NCBI GenBank assembly: GCA_022494885.1 | Contig: JAGVSM010002781.1 | Location: 62,001 to 126,000 of the forward strand | DNA: 64,000 bases | From: Micrasema longulum | Taxonomy: Eukaryota; Arthropoda; Insecta; Trichoptera; Brachycentridae | Direction: 5' to 3' | Shown here: positions 22,292 through 33,718 of the stretch, piece after piece | Position numbering within the stretch: the first letter of the stretch is position 1 | Layout: each line of letters starts with the position of its first letter | Notes under the pieces: generated by a model | Told to the model about the DNA's origin: nothing | Database searches by the model: none | The model's input: the letters and a program-made list of their open reading frames with translations, nothing else | Translations under genes and position numbers: made by a program

Positions 22292-22564
22292 AAATTACAA
22301 CAGGGATGGAGAATACCTTAAATAAGGGAATATGGAAGTCCAGGCATTTACAGGGCTTATGACCTGTAATTGGCTGGTTTAAGTGGCCACTTACACACAC
22401 ACACACACACACTGTGTAACATTCACCATTTTGTCGATGTTTGAACATCCATATTTCTTCATTTTTTTCCATTTTAAACCAGCCAATGACAGGTCATAAG
22501 CCCTGTAAATGCCTAGACTTCCATATTCCCCTATTTAAGGTATTCTCCATCCCTGTTGTAATTT
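22292..22564. repeat. P fold-back element with a CA-repeat core
   Basis: Two 91-bp arms (22292-22383 and 22473-22564) are near-perfect inverted copies (ATTACAACAGGGATGGAGAA ... CAGGGCTTATGACCTG). The 89-bp loop holds (CA)n, ACTGTGTAACATTCACCATT and GTTTGAACATCCATA. Arms this similar imply either recent insertion or arm-to-arm gene conversion. Confidence 0.85.
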
Positions 22565-22941
22565 GGTAAATAAAAGTTATATTTATTTTATTTTAAATTA
22601 ATGTTATAGTATATTAATTAAATTGAAACATTTAAAAAATCAGTTTTTCTGTCTTAACACATTAAAAATATATCTTTGTTGTTCTCAAGGAATAGTATAG
22701 TATATTGATCAAATTTAAAATAGCTTTTCAACATCAAAGAGCGTGTAAAGCGTATGTTCAAAAACTTTATTCACTGAATATTATAGCATATTTATCAAAT
22801 TTTAAAAAAATGAGCTTGTCATAAAGCTTTTAAATTACATTTTACACCATGTAAAATGTATGTAGTATATTTTGTTCACTGAACTTTTTTTATTATTACG
22901 TGGCTACTCTCAAGTAAAAATCCTTCAAAAGATGATCAATT

Positions 22942-23368
22942 GAACGTAGTTACGCAGAAAGAAGCCAGCCAAAAGTGAAACTGAGATAATAGCACTTTTG
23001 TAAAAAGGGAGAAATATAAAATTAACAGGTGGAATGTTTTTGTTTTTGACTTTAACAAAAGATAAACAACGAATACATAATTTGTTTTTTAAATTACAAA
23101 CAAGAATCAAATTATGTATTTGACCAGTTTAAATGATTTTTAAAGTACCATAAGATTTTTCTAGTGCTGAGGGTGTTTTCTGCAAATTGAGAAATGCCGT
23201 TTTTCTGATCAACCCCATTTTCAGAAGGTGATTAAATACAGTTTTTTTTGTATGAATGTGGTCTGGCTGTTTTGAGCAGAACATAGAATTGACCTCACTG
23301 CACCCGATAACATTAATATCTCATTTTTTCAAAATTATGGACTGGCTGCTGTCTGTATAACTACGTTC
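22942..23368. mobile_element. M1 inverted-repeat element, copy 1
   Basis: Left end GAACGTAGTTACGCAGAAAG and right end complementary to GAACGTAGTTATACAGACAG. AATT is duplicated at both flanks (22938-22941, 23369-23372). It is 427 bp, non-coding and AT-rich. A second copy at 58082-58518 has TATT flanks, so a 4-bp target duplication is supported twice. It is a non-autonomous DNA transposon of unassigned superfamily. Confidence 0.8.
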
Positions 23369-23989
23369 AATTGGCCGTACTGTCAACTGGTTAGTGCGTT
23401 TGCCGCCATTAAATAAGTAAAAAGAAAAATAATTACAATTTTAAAAAATCTATCAAACGAATGTTATTTTATCGTGCCGTGTAGACCATCGTATGGGGGC
23501 CTTATGGTTTATCGACTTGTTATTGAAGACAGTTGGTTATTGTACGCTGGTTATTAGTTATTGCACATGCATTTTGCAGGCACCCTGTATCTGCAAAATA
23601 TAAGTACTGCAGCTGTGTTGAAATACGATCGTACAGCAGTTTCTTGTCGTAATAATGATATTGTTAAGGTGTGGTTACACGGAACGGCGCGCCGTACGTT
23701 CAGACATTATTATGACATGCAAAGCGTAGTACCTACTGGAACCGGCATTAAATTTTATGATTTTTATTATCATTTTATTTAGCGTGTGGTAAGATTTTCG
23801 ATTAAAAAAACGCGTCTAAAACAGCCAAAAATCGTCAGATTAATCATTAATATAATATGTATACTAATCTAGGAAAAAAATACTCTTACAATTACGTATT
23901 TAAACTTGATATAAAAATATTCCGTATATTTCTTGATTAAAACTCATGCATTGTATTGAAATACTTTAAAAAATATGAAGAATAATATA

Positions 23990-24720
23990 ACAAACTTAAT
24001 GAAGTCACTGAAATTAAATATTTAGGTGTAATGTTGGATTCAAAACTTACATTTCACCAAAACGCTAAGATGGTAATAAATAAGATTGCAAAAAAAATAT
24101 CAATTTTGGGAAAGATCAGAAGATTTATTGATAGGGACTCTTGCAAAACTATTTACAAAGCAATTATTGAACCACACGTTAACTACTGTGGTAGCATTTT
24201 AATTTTATCAAACAAAGAAAACATAGATAAACTAACTGTATTACAAAATAAAGCCTTTAGAATCATTTTGAAAAAAAACAGATATACGAGGGTAAAGTCG
24301 ATGGTAAATGAGATGAAATTATTAACATACAAACAAAGAATATTTTACAATACAATGATATTTGTTCATAAAATTATAAACTCTAATAAAAAAACAGAAT
24401 TTTGGAAAAAAATTGATCGGAACCAGCATGAACACGATCACAATACTAGAAAAGAACAAAATTAGACTTCCATTTAGGAAAAAGGCAAAGTCACCAAAAT
24501 TCAATTTTATTTAAAGCAAGTAAAAAGTATAACGAAATGGAAAAAAATATTTATGAAGAAAAAAACATCTCAAAATTTAATATAATGGTCAAGACATATG
24601 TGATAAACAATTTATAAATTAAATATATTTGCAATGTTATTATTAGAACACTCATAACAATATGTATGATATGTGTGCCCTACTTTAAGATTTAAATAAA
24701 ATAAAATAAAAATTAAAAAA
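23990..24720 (+). pseudogene. LINE-E ORF2 C-terminus with 3' tail
   Basis: From about 24001: EVTEIKYLGVMLDSKLTFHQ, NKIAKKISILGKIRRFID, TIYKAIIEPHVNYCGSIL, LTVLQNKAFRIILKKNRYT. These are the thumb/C-terminal motifs of Jockey-type reverse transcriptases. The frame ends at 24465; a +1 frame carries on (KYNEMEKNIYEEKNI) to 24617. An AATAAAATAAAA-rich tail ends near 24720. 5'-truncated, one frameshift, otherwise fairly intact. Confidence 0.8.
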
Positions 24721-24856
24721 AAAAAAATTAAAAAAACTCGTACATTGTATTGAAATAATTTTTTATTATAAGAAAAATATTAAGAATAATATAAAAAATT
24801 AATAATTAAGTATTTCACTAACAAATAATACAAAATTATTATTAACATTTCAAACA

Positions 24857-24980
24857 TTAACTTTGTGGTCAAACATCTTACTAACTGTTATTAAATATTT
24901 GTGTATAACCACTTACTGACTTTTCTTTGTCTGCCGGTTTCAAGACGTACCCGTCTCTTCGCCAGGACCACAAAGTTAAT
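24857..24980 (-). repeat. PLE-like hairpin end, type 1
   Basis: On the minus strand CTGGCGAAGAGACGGGTACG, TCTTGAAACCGGCAGAC and AAAGTCAGTAAGTGGTTA. The element is closed by inverted CATTAACTTTGTGGTC (24857) and GACCACAAAGTTAATG (24965). The core has CTGGCGA instead of CTGACGA. Confidence 0.6.
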
Positions 24981-26154
24981 GCTTAAAACATTAAAAAAAA
25001 CTAATGTTATGTTTAATTTGTAGTAAAACAGCTAAATTATGTGAAGAAAAAAATTAGATTGGTTCGGTCAAACATTTTATGTTTTCGTAGGACTTCCAAA
25101 GATCAAGTTTACGCTCGTTTCATAGCAATCAACGGAAGTATAAAATCAGAATAATATTATTACATAATTATCTATTCCAGAATTAAAAGAAGTGCGGCTT
25201 GTTTTTCGTGCTAAAAAAATTCAAACATTATCAACCTTCCGGGCCTTAATTATTTAAAATTAAGACCGCTAGAAATTTCGACCCCAAAATGTAATATTTG
25301 TTATTCGAAGTGATCGAGATGAAAAATTAAGAAAAATCTGTCATTCAAAATAATGCTACAATAACCACACAAATTATTCAGATACAAAATAAATTAATGA
25401 CAAACGATAATAATTAATTTTTATTCATTGTACAATGTTGGGAAAAACATGGAGATATAATAAATATACCAGTGTACTGTTGGGCAAGTTATTTAAATGA
25501 CTCAAGATGGCAACCAGGTAGTAATTACTACCTAAATAAGTAATATAAAACAACAAGAATTAATTTTACCTCTTGTAAGGCTTCGAAAAATATTTAAATA
25601 CATTGTTGAACTATCTGATCTGTAGATTCGTATCTCAACAGAGTCGGAGATTCATTAAGGGCCAGTTGCCCTATCAATAATAAGGTTTAAAATATACATT
25701 AGGTAATTAAAAATCATAAGAAATGTATTTAAAAAAAATACCATAAGTAATAGAGCCATACAGATATCAGTCAAAAAAGCAAAATCAAAATAACCGACAA
25801 GACAGAAATTGGCTAGTTGAGTCTAGTTCGTTAGTTAGTGATAATATATCTATAATGTCACGATTAGGTTAACGAAGTTAGTCGTAACCTTTATAGCAGT
25901 TTGCACTCACTTAAAAGATTACAGAATTTCTTGCCAATTAATGTTAAGCAAACATTAGTCCAGAGATTACTTCTTCCACTCCTTGACTATGCGGATGTAT
26001 GTTATCCAGATGCTAACTCTAAATTACTTGATAAGTTAGAACGATTACAGAATATTTGTATTCGTTATATCTTTGATTTTAGCAAATTTGACCAAATAAC
26101 CGAGTATCGCACGCAACTACACTGACTCAGTATCAGGTATAGAAGAAACATTCA

Positions 26155-27284
26155 TATTTATTTTTATTTTATTATTTTTTTTTTATTAACATACACGGCA
26201 TAATTGCCTTTTACAAATTTATAATATAAACATATAAGGTTTGATATTTTTTAAACTACATATTTGCACTAAAAACTAAGGAACAATAATCAAGCCTAAA
26301 AATTATATAACATAATATTTTTAAAAAAAAAGTTTAAATAAAACAAAAGTTTGAAATAAAAAGTATACGAGAACTTTAAAAATTAATATAAAAAGTAAAT
26401 CAAATTTTAAACATAATAAGGTTTATAATAAAAATATATATAAAAGAAGAAAAAAAACAGAAAATCATATATGAAGTAACTACATTAAATATGATTACTG
26501 CTCATCTTTGAAAAAGTTGATAAGGTTTGTTCTATAAGAACAATACCCCACATTAAATATATCCGATATGTGGGAACAACTATTGCCGAGTTCATGAAGT
26601 CGGCTTAATACGGCATTACAATTATACACTGTGCGTGAGTTGTTACTGCAAAACGGTGGCACCCGCCTAGTTATCCTTCCAGGCACCCTGAAGTTGACGA
26701 GTGACAAAAGTTCTGGGCAATCCCATATAGAATGCACAATTTTATACAAATTTAACAGGTCTATAATTTTTCTTCTATCGTTAAGTTTAATCAAATTTAA
26801 TGTTTTTAATAAAAAATCGTAATTTAAAAATTAATGACTAATTCCAAGTTTAAAATTTATGTATCTTAAGAATTTTTTTTGGACCCTTTCCAGAAAATTT
26901 TGATGACAATTGTAGTAAGGAGTCCAAATTGTCGAGTTGTACTCTAACTGACTTCTCACTAAAGAAGTATACATCAACTTCAAAGTGCCTATGTTTTTGA
27001 ATTCATTAGTCACACGTAACACGAATCCCAACATTTTCAGAGATTTACTAGTTATGTTGTTAATGTGACTAATGAAGGATAATTTTTGGTCGAAAATGAC
27101 GCCTAAGTCGCGCACCTCAGAAGTTGAGATTAATTGAGTATTTTCCATCAGATAATCGAATAATATGGGATTTTTTATTCTAAAAAATCTCATTACCTGG
27201 CATTTTTTAATATTCAATTACAGTTTATTAGCAGAGCACCACTGAAACATTTTATCTAAATTACGCTGCAGAATATTACAATCA
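26155..27284 (-). pseudogene. LINE-B, 1.1 kb, nested in LINE-C
   Basis: On the minus strand: RNLDKMFQWCSANKL, stop, LNIKKCQVMRFFRI, EVRDLGVIFDQKLSFISHIN, LKLMYTSLVRSQLEYNSTIW and FLERVQKKFLRYINFKLG, then after a frameshift KLNDRRKIIDLLNLYKIVHS to FFKDEQ. This is the post-palm part of a Jockey/CR1-type reverse transcriptase. The 3' UTR is almost identical to that at 12737-13060. One stop and one frameshift in over 1 kb suggest a young insertion. It is 5'-truncated, as LINE copies usually are. Confidence 0.85.
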
Positions 27285-27348
27285 TTATTCTTCACTTCTT
27301 CACAATATTTTAAATAATCCCACTTCGCCTGTTTATCTGAGAGAGCTG

Positions 27349-27460
27349 TTTGTTTCTAAAAATGTTTGAAAACAAAGTAAATGCTTAAAAAATGTGTAAT
27401 ATTAATCACTATTAATATTTGTATTAAAATAACTAATAATATACCAACGTAATTTACTGC
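27349..27460. other. 112-bp insert flanked by 21-bp direct repeats
   Basis: GCCTGTTTATCTGAGAGAGC at 27328 is repeated as GCCTGTGTATCTGAGAGAGC at 27462. The intact LINE-C at 58878 has it once. So 112 bp of AT-rich sequence plus a duplicated target was added inside LINE-C. The insert matches no family in the window; a long duplication suits LINE-machinery insertion or a repair filler. Confidence 0.6.
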
Positions 27461-27975
27461 CTGTGTATCTGAGAGAGCTCTTCCAACATCTTTCACAACA
27501 TGGACTATGTCTTCCTTTTAGTAACGAGAGAACCCTTTTAATACCCTGTCAAAGCTCTAATTTTCTTGCCTCCTCTTTCATAGTAGTAGCCGCTGATTGT
27601 GGAATAATCTACCCACTAATGTTAGAGACGCACCTTCTTTATTTACATTTAAGTCAAGATTGAAATGTCATTATCTAAATATTTAAATTGTTCCTTTATC
27701 CTTTGTCTTTCCTTCCCATCCTCTCTCCTCTCTATAGTATAGTGTAAATTAAAAAAAATATATATGTATTTTGTTAATCGTTGTTTTTAATTTTTGTATA
27801 AAATTGAATGATTCAATATGTCCATGTATTTATAATTTTCTCAAACTGAACGGTTTGGGTAGGTAGGAAGAAATTGCTTTAAGGCAATATGCCCGCCCTT
27901 ATATGTATATATATATTGTATATGTTTATAAATTGTCAAATAATAAAATAAATGTATTTTGTGTCGGAACTTTTA

Positions 27976-29050
27976 TTGGATAAACATGTTTGTGTAAAAT
28001 AAATAAAAAAATACTTTAAAAGTATACTGAAAGAAATTTGTAAAAACAAAAAAAAACACAAAAAATAAACAAAAAAGCAATACTATCCTGAAGTAATAAT
28101 AAAAAAACATACTAATTTAATGCAATTTATAACGTAAAAGGCAACACATAAAGTAATTAACCCTTTTTTTGGCAGTGTATCCAACATAATCTCTTCTTTA
28201 TTCATTTTCATCATTTCTGATCTCATGAACTAAAATAAAAGTAAAACAGCATTCAGTTAAAATTGCTTAACAAACAACAAAAAGTTTGAATTTTTTAAAA
28301 CGAAAAATATTATTTTGTTAAGTATTTTGAAGGCTTTTCGTCAAATGTGAAAAAAAAAAATTCTGCCAAGATACAGGTTAATAAAATTTAATGTGCCAAA
28401 AATAACTTAAATAATATTTTTTAAAGAAGGTAACAAACGCATTTAAAGCACTACTAAAAGTAAATAAAAAACCTTCTTTAAGTAATTAAAGACATTAAAA
28501 AAAGAATTTTTCATACTTAAATAAAAAATAATTAAATTAAAAAAAAATATACTAATTCAAGGAATTTAAGAAACCTTATCAGAAAATAAGTAATACGAAT
28601 TCAAAAAGGGTAAGAGATTCTTAAAAATAATTTACAATACTATTCACTGCTCAGTAGGTGGTCTGTAAGCAGACAGGGTAATGGGACGCATTATTGCAAT
28701 GAAAGTGAAATGTTATCCGATATTCGCAATGCCTGCAATAATTACCCGTGCGAACAGGTGCCGAGGTATCACTTTCCCGTGACACAGATTGCTACCGGGT
28801 GTGAACATGTTCGCTTGTCCGTTTAACTTGGCAGTTTACAACGAACAAATAAACTAACTGAACAAAATTTATTCTCATAGTATCAGAATATGTTATTGTT
28901 ACTCAGAGTCAGCTGCACCGAAAAAGTTACATTTTAACTAAGTAAAATATATTATTGTTGCGTTTTTAATTCCAGATTATTTACTTATTAAAGTGCATAA
29001 TACAGTACAACTGCCAGTTACAATGATCATATAAGTCGGTATTTACAAAA
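27976..29050. other. No supported gene; GC-richer patch at 28640-28830
   Basis: AT-rich up to 28600. At 28640-28830 composition is more balanced (ACAGGTGCCGAGGTATCACT, GATTGCTACCGGGTGTGAAC) and GGTAAT..ATTATTGCA is inverted 30 bp later as TGCAATAATTACC. No reading frame is convincing. Confidence 0.35.
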
Positions 29051-29057
29051 ACGTGTT

Positions 29058-29212
29058 GGGCCTTACTTATAAACTCGGCGTAAAGTTACACTTACGTATA
29101 GTGGTATGGGAATACCGACCTTATTCTACTGATGAAATAAGAATGGTATTTCCATCCGAATTAAACCACTTTACTTAAGTGTAACTTTACGACGATTTTA
29201 TAAGTAAGGCCC
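29058..29212. mobile_element. 155-bp MITE with about 50-bp inverted ends
   Basis: Ends GGGCCTTACTTATAAACTCG and its complement CGATTTTATAAGTAAGGCCC, with GTAAAGTTACACTTA mirrored inside both arms and a short centre. GGGCC..TTATAAA ends recall PIF/Harbinger-type MITEs, but no 3-bp target duplication is clear. Confidence 0.75.
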
Positions 29213-29834
29213 GCTAACAAATGCACAATAGATCATAAAGGTGCAGTTCATAAAAACTATTATAAATAAAGACAAGAAAATCACTAATTATTTATTTTAT
29301 TTTAAAAAAATAACTAAAGACAGTGTGTTACACAGTATTTGAGAAATTAGTCCCAACTCCATGGGACTAAAAGTCTATAATATAATATTTGTTTTAAAAA
29401 AAACAAATTAACTTATGTTTTCCTCATTCTGTTCGGACATCGGAAACAATCTAAATAACCGAATATTGTGATTGCCATAAACAATGGTTGACATCACTAT
29501 CGCACGTATTTATCAATAATTTGTATCAATGCCGAACGACATTCCTACATGACAATATAGAATAAATATATATGTAATGACGGACCTTAAATGATCAAAC
29601 CGTTTGTAGCAGAGATTTTAAACTTAATTTTAAGAGAGTCAATTTAGGCTCAAGTAATAACTTGAGTATTTTCAAATCATTTTTCCAAGAATAATACCCG
29701 CACAGGCCACGCCCATGTGGGATATTTTCGTTCGTTTTAATGTGTGTATTTTTTATTAATGTGTTTTTGAATGTATTTAAAATACAAAATGTTACACAGA
29801 AAAAAAATGGACAGTTAAAAAAATTATAACTAAG

Positions 29835-30115
29835 ATAGAGAACGTTCTAGAGTAAGAAATATGAAGTCTAGGCTTATGACCTGTTATTGGTTTGTGAAAT
29901 AATTCACTATAATTAATCTCTGTACAAGGGTAAAAGTTTCAGCCCTTAAACTTCACTAAAATCAACAGATGGAAGAATTGAAGAAATGCTAGGAAAACTG
30001 GTGAACACAGTATGTAAAGTGGCCACTTTAACTAGCTAACGGCAGCCTTGTTAATGCCTAGACTTACGTATTTTCTTCTCTTAAATGTTCTAAAATCCAG
30101 TCTTTTATCTAAAAA
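29835..30115. repeat. P element, diverged copy
   Basis: Contains GTCTAGGCTTATGACCTG, GGTTTCAG-like TTTCAGCCCTTAAACTTCAC, ATCAACAGATGGAAGAATTG, ACACAGTATGTAAAGTGGCC and GCCTAGACTTACGTATT. More decayed than the other copies. Confidence 0.5.
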
Positions 30116-30450
30116 CAATTGGAAAAAAAATAAAATTTTGTAAATAAACAATGATCAATAAATACATGAAAAACAAACTTATAAGAGCTTTTAATGACTA
30201 TTCCCAAGTATGCCAATGTGTGATTTTTATTCGTTTGTGTATGAATTTTTAAATGTGTCACATAAAATATATTTTATACCAAAAATGACAATACATGAAA
30301 TATATTTAAAAGAAAAGTTAAATATTAAACAACGTAAAAATAAATAAATTAATTAAAACCTACGAGATGTTATTTAATATTTTAGATATTTTTTACATAG
30401 GTTTTAGTTTGTCCTTTTATTTAATTTTTAACCTTTTTTTTTAATTTCAG

Positions 30451-30515
30451 AAAAGTTTATCATTGACAAACGACTTAGACAAGAAATAACTGAAAAAGTC
30501 TTTAAATCTATCGCG
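30451..30515 (+). CDS. Candidate internal mini-exon 1
   Basis: A strong acceptor (CCTTTTTTTTTAATTTCAG) precedes 65 nt whose open frame reads KFIIDKRLRQEITEKVFKSI then A. A possible donor GCG|GTAGTC follows. The peptide is charged and helix-like, unlike the AT-rich noise around it. The frame hits a stop inside the presumed intron, so splicing would be needed. No family recognised. Confidence 0.3.
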
Positions 30516-30591
30516 GTAGTCTTTTTTTTCTGGTCTCTGAAAAATGCACATAATTTTTAAAATCTAATTTTGATTTTTAATATTTTTTCAG

Positions 30592-30650
30592 ATATTCGGG
30601 CCTTCTACACATCAATGCCTTATGTTTTGGCCTCAACTTACTTATTCTGG
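30592..30650 (+). CDS. Candidate internal mini-exon 2
   Basis: A 76-nt putative intron ends in TATTTTTTCAG; 59 nt follow and then a good donor CTGG|GTATGT. One frame reads IRAFYTSMPYVLASTYLFW (membrane-like) but needs one base from the previous exon; the frame matching mini-exon 1 reads IFGPSTHQCLMFWPQ. The phase is therefore unresolved. No further exon is evident within 2 kb on either side. Confidence 0.3.
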
Positions 30651-31084
30651 GTATGTTTACTTTTTTTATATTTTTTATTATATTATAATTTACATACGTC
30701 ACAGTTGACATATAACACTTTACGTAACTAATTACGAGGAAGTCTCTAATTGAACTTTATTATATTAGTTTATAGTATTTATCTTACTATTTACAAATTA
30801 TCTATTGGCTTACCAATAAAAACAAAATTCTATAATTGAATTGTACCCAATTGTACAAATACCGTACACACAAAGAACAGTTTTATTTAAAGAGAAAATT
30901 GTTATATCAACGAGGCAATGACAATCATTGAATTTTGAGAAATAAGAATAGTTTTATTCAAAAAATAACCAGTCAAAATGACATAATAGAGCTTTGCCTA
31001 AAAGTTTTTGTCCAATTACTCTAAGAAAATCAAAATCGTGTTTAATCTTCTACGTGAGCGTAATTCAACTATTATTGATATAAT

Positions 31085-31290
31085 GAGGAGGTTCAGTGCT
31101 ACGTGAAATTGGATGTAAAGATTTTTTTCTTGCGCGCGGAAAAATTGGTGCATTAAATTGTACGGGAAAGAAAATAAGAAGTAGTAAGGGTTAAGAAATA
31201 TGTCATTATTAGAGCTCTCATAAAAATATATTTATGTTTGTCGTACTTCAAGATTCTATATAAATAAACAAATAAAATTTCTTGAAAATG
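31085..31290 (+). repeat. Dispersed repeat copy 2 plus LINE-E-like 3' tail
   Basis: 31090-31170 matches the repeat at 16070-16150. From 31195, TTATTAGAGCTCTCATAAAA, ATTTATGTTTGTCG, TACTTCAAGATT and an AAATAAAC tail resemble the LINE-E 3' end at 24635-24715. Confidence 0.5.
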
Positions 31291-31441
31291 AACGAAAAAA
31301 GGAAAGAAAATGATTTTAGTAAAAACGAACTACTTCGATGTAACTAGTTATTTTGAATTAACCAATGATAGAGTGTTGTAATATATAAACGTTTTACGAG
31401 AAGCCAATTCAGCAATCAGCGGAATTCACCGAAGAGAACTT

Positions 31442-31451
31442 GTGACGTCAC
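31442..31451. promoter_or_regulatory. Palindromic CRE (GTGACGTCAC)
   Basis: A perfect 10-bp palindrome containing the CREB/ATF octamer, 20 bp after ATCAGCGGAA. The same decamer lies beside the CRE at 1352 on the other strand, so both may come from one repeat family. Confidence 0.25.
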
Positions 31452-32274
31452 ACGCAGAGTAATTTCAAAATTTCAAAACATTAAATAATCACAGTGCTAA
31501 TATTTTTGTATATTTTTTCTGTGGATATCTGTCATTGGTTTTATTCTCTGTATATTTTAATTGTTATATTTTTGTTACAAGTATTACTGTTGATATCCCC
31601 AATAAATAAATAAAAAAGCAGTCTTCGTAAGCAAACGTAATTTGAAATGAATAAATAAATGAAAATGAAACAATTTACCTTTTAAAGTGTTACAAACCCC
31701 TGATCAGATATGTAGTTGTATTTTTGACTCATTTTTTTAGACCGTGCGCAGTAACGAAAGTGAGTACTGCCGACATTTTAAAAATTGTAACCGTGAAGTG
31801 ACTCGGCAGAAAATTATTAATGCTATAAAATGGCTTCATTGAGTTACACTTGCGATTTCTGAACGACGCAGATGTTCACATAATTCACCTGTTCCTTATT
31901 ACGTCATCGTAAGGATATTAAATAATAAATTGACAATAAAATTATAACAGTAGAATTTTTAATATTCATAATAATTTTTTTCTGTAATCGATGCATATTT
32001 TTTCTCTCCCAACAAAGAAAATGCTAGAGCCTTAATTGCAAATAAAAATTATAATTTTAACTAATTGTATTTAACGAACTACATACTAGGTATTTTTGTG
32101 TACATTGGTGGGAAAACTAATTCCCAAGTGGATGCGGGGCGCGAAATAGCGGGGGCGAAGTCCTAAGGCCAGTCCTAGTGCCAGGGTTTTTGGTAATACA
32201 CGAGTACTGAGAATTCTTTCTTGTTGGCGCGAAGTAGACTCGAGAGTGGCTCGATGATTTGGGGACCGCGTGGT

Positions 32275-32495
32275 GAATGTGGCAGAGTGGTGAATGTTAC
32301 ACAGTGTGTAAAGTGATCACTTAAACCAGCCATTGACAGGTCATAAGCCCTGTAGATGCCTAGACTTCTATATTACCTTCTCTTAAATGTTCTTCATCTC
32401 TGTTATAAAATGTTAATATACACAGCTCCCCAGGGAGTTGAATCCAGTCCTTGTCTACAAAAATTTGGACAAACTCAAAATATTGTTGATAATTT
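32275..32495. repeat. P element, right half
   Basis: GGTGAATGTTACACAGTG, CAGGTCATAAGCCCTGTAGA, CTCTGTTATAAAATGTTAAT, then the outer flank TCCAGTCCTTGTCTAC, TTTGGACAAACTCAAAATAT. It matches the right end of 33719-34210. Confidence 0.65.
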
Positions 32496-32629
32496 AAATT
32501 ATTGTATTGAGTGTAAACATTTTTTTGGTGTGTGCATGAGTTTCTTACACTAATATACAAAGAAATTGGCAATATATGTGTACGTACTGTTTGTTTTCCT
32601 AATATAATAAATAAATAAATGTTCCGGAT

Positions 32630-32795
32630 AATTATCCACCCTAGAGTGGTTTGGAGGAACGCGTTGTAGGAGCTTTTCAGGGTTTCCCATAGGCTCCAGG
32701 CTCTTTGGCAAAGTAGGGTAGTGGAGGTTTTTACCCGTCCAGCTGTAAACGTTCCGGAGACACTGCAGTACCTAGGTTGTCTAAATAATTGCCTG
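32630..32795. other. GC-richer segment, unidentified
   Basis: Balanced-composition block (CCTAGAGTGGTTTGGAGGAA, CCCATAGGCTCCAGGCTC, CCGGAGACACTGCAGTACC). A minus frame runs through it and the adjoining repeat, but no motif is recognisable. It may be part of a transposon body. Confidence 0.3.
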
Positions 32796-32940
32796 TATGA
32801 AGTATAGACTCCCATATTCCCTTCTAAAAAATGTTTTTCCTCTCTGTTGCAACAAATTTAAATATGAACAACTCCGTAGGGAGAAAATCCAGCCTGTCTG
32901 CAAGCATTTGGGCCTACTCAAAACTTTGTTGAAAAAATCA
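32795..32940. repeat. P element, right end
   Basis: CTCCCATATTCCCTTCTAAA, CTCTGTTGCAACAAATTT, TCCGTAGGGAGAAAATCCAG, GCAAGCATTTGGGCC. It has the long outer flank seen at 8355 and 11055, in the opposite direction. Confidence 0.6.
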
Positions 32941-33718
32941 TCATTTAGGGTACAATTTTTAACTAGTTAATTTGCCATAATTTTCATTTTATCTTTCAAT
33001 ATCAAAATAGAATTTAAAGAGCAAATTTCTTCATTGAGTTCAATAGTTACTGAATTCACATATTTTGTTTTATATAATGTATAACGCTAATGTATATGTG
33101 CCGTGTGTAATGTACGTGTATGTTTTATATATGGGATGGGATTTCTCGTTAAATGTTAACGATTTTTTTTATGACAACTAAATTAGTCGTTTTTGTATTT
33201 TGAAATCTTTTTTTTAATGTTAAATATGTTTAAATGTATGTTTTCAAAGTAATAATAAATAAAAATAAGATCATATACAGCGCAATCAGCTAATAAGAAT
33301 AGAATTCTATCAAGAATAATTTATAGTCATTAAAAATATGAATCTAAGAATGATTGAATTTAATACAATTATTATCCTCTACGTTTTTTGTACTAAGCTA
33401 ACTAAGCCTCAGGTTATTTTGCGGTATACTATATAGGTGCTTACCCATGAAATCGCCGTTATGCGTAGGAAAATAAAACTAATTCGTGTAAATCAAAACA
33501 ATAATAATACAGTAAATAAAACATCTGTAAATAACATTAATTAATTGTTTCTTTTTAGCAAATGGTTTTGTAATGGCAATATTAAAGTGTCCGAATATAA
33601 TTTTGATTAGCAACTCAGAACTTTGTTTATATATCAGTCTTATCACCATATACCCTTATACCTATTCGTATTGTATAAAGCGGCTTTTCTCACATGGTAT
33701 GAGGGAGAAATTATTTGA

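Larger units (their letters stand above)
25890..27975 (+). pseudogene. LINE-C ORF2 C-terminus, interrupted twice
   Basis: The first part (25901-26150) reads SLKRLQNFLPINVKQTLVQR, DKLERLQNICIRYIFDFSKF and TEYRTQLH. The reading resumes at 27285 (HNILNNPTSP-like) and 27463 (YLRELFQHLSQHGLCLPFSN, ERTLLIPC, FLASSF), ending HLSQD at 27663. LINE-B (26155-27284) and a 112-bp insert (27349-27460) interrupt it. The 3' UTR has GGAAGAAATTGCTTTAAGGC, AATATGCCCGCCC and an AAATAAAAT tail to 27975. The uninterrupted homologue is 58750-59350. Confidence 0.85.

Noticed and set aside
32360..32815. 151-codon minus-strand frame
   Set aside because: It crosses P element sequence and an unidentified GC-richer block; the parts belong to different repeats.
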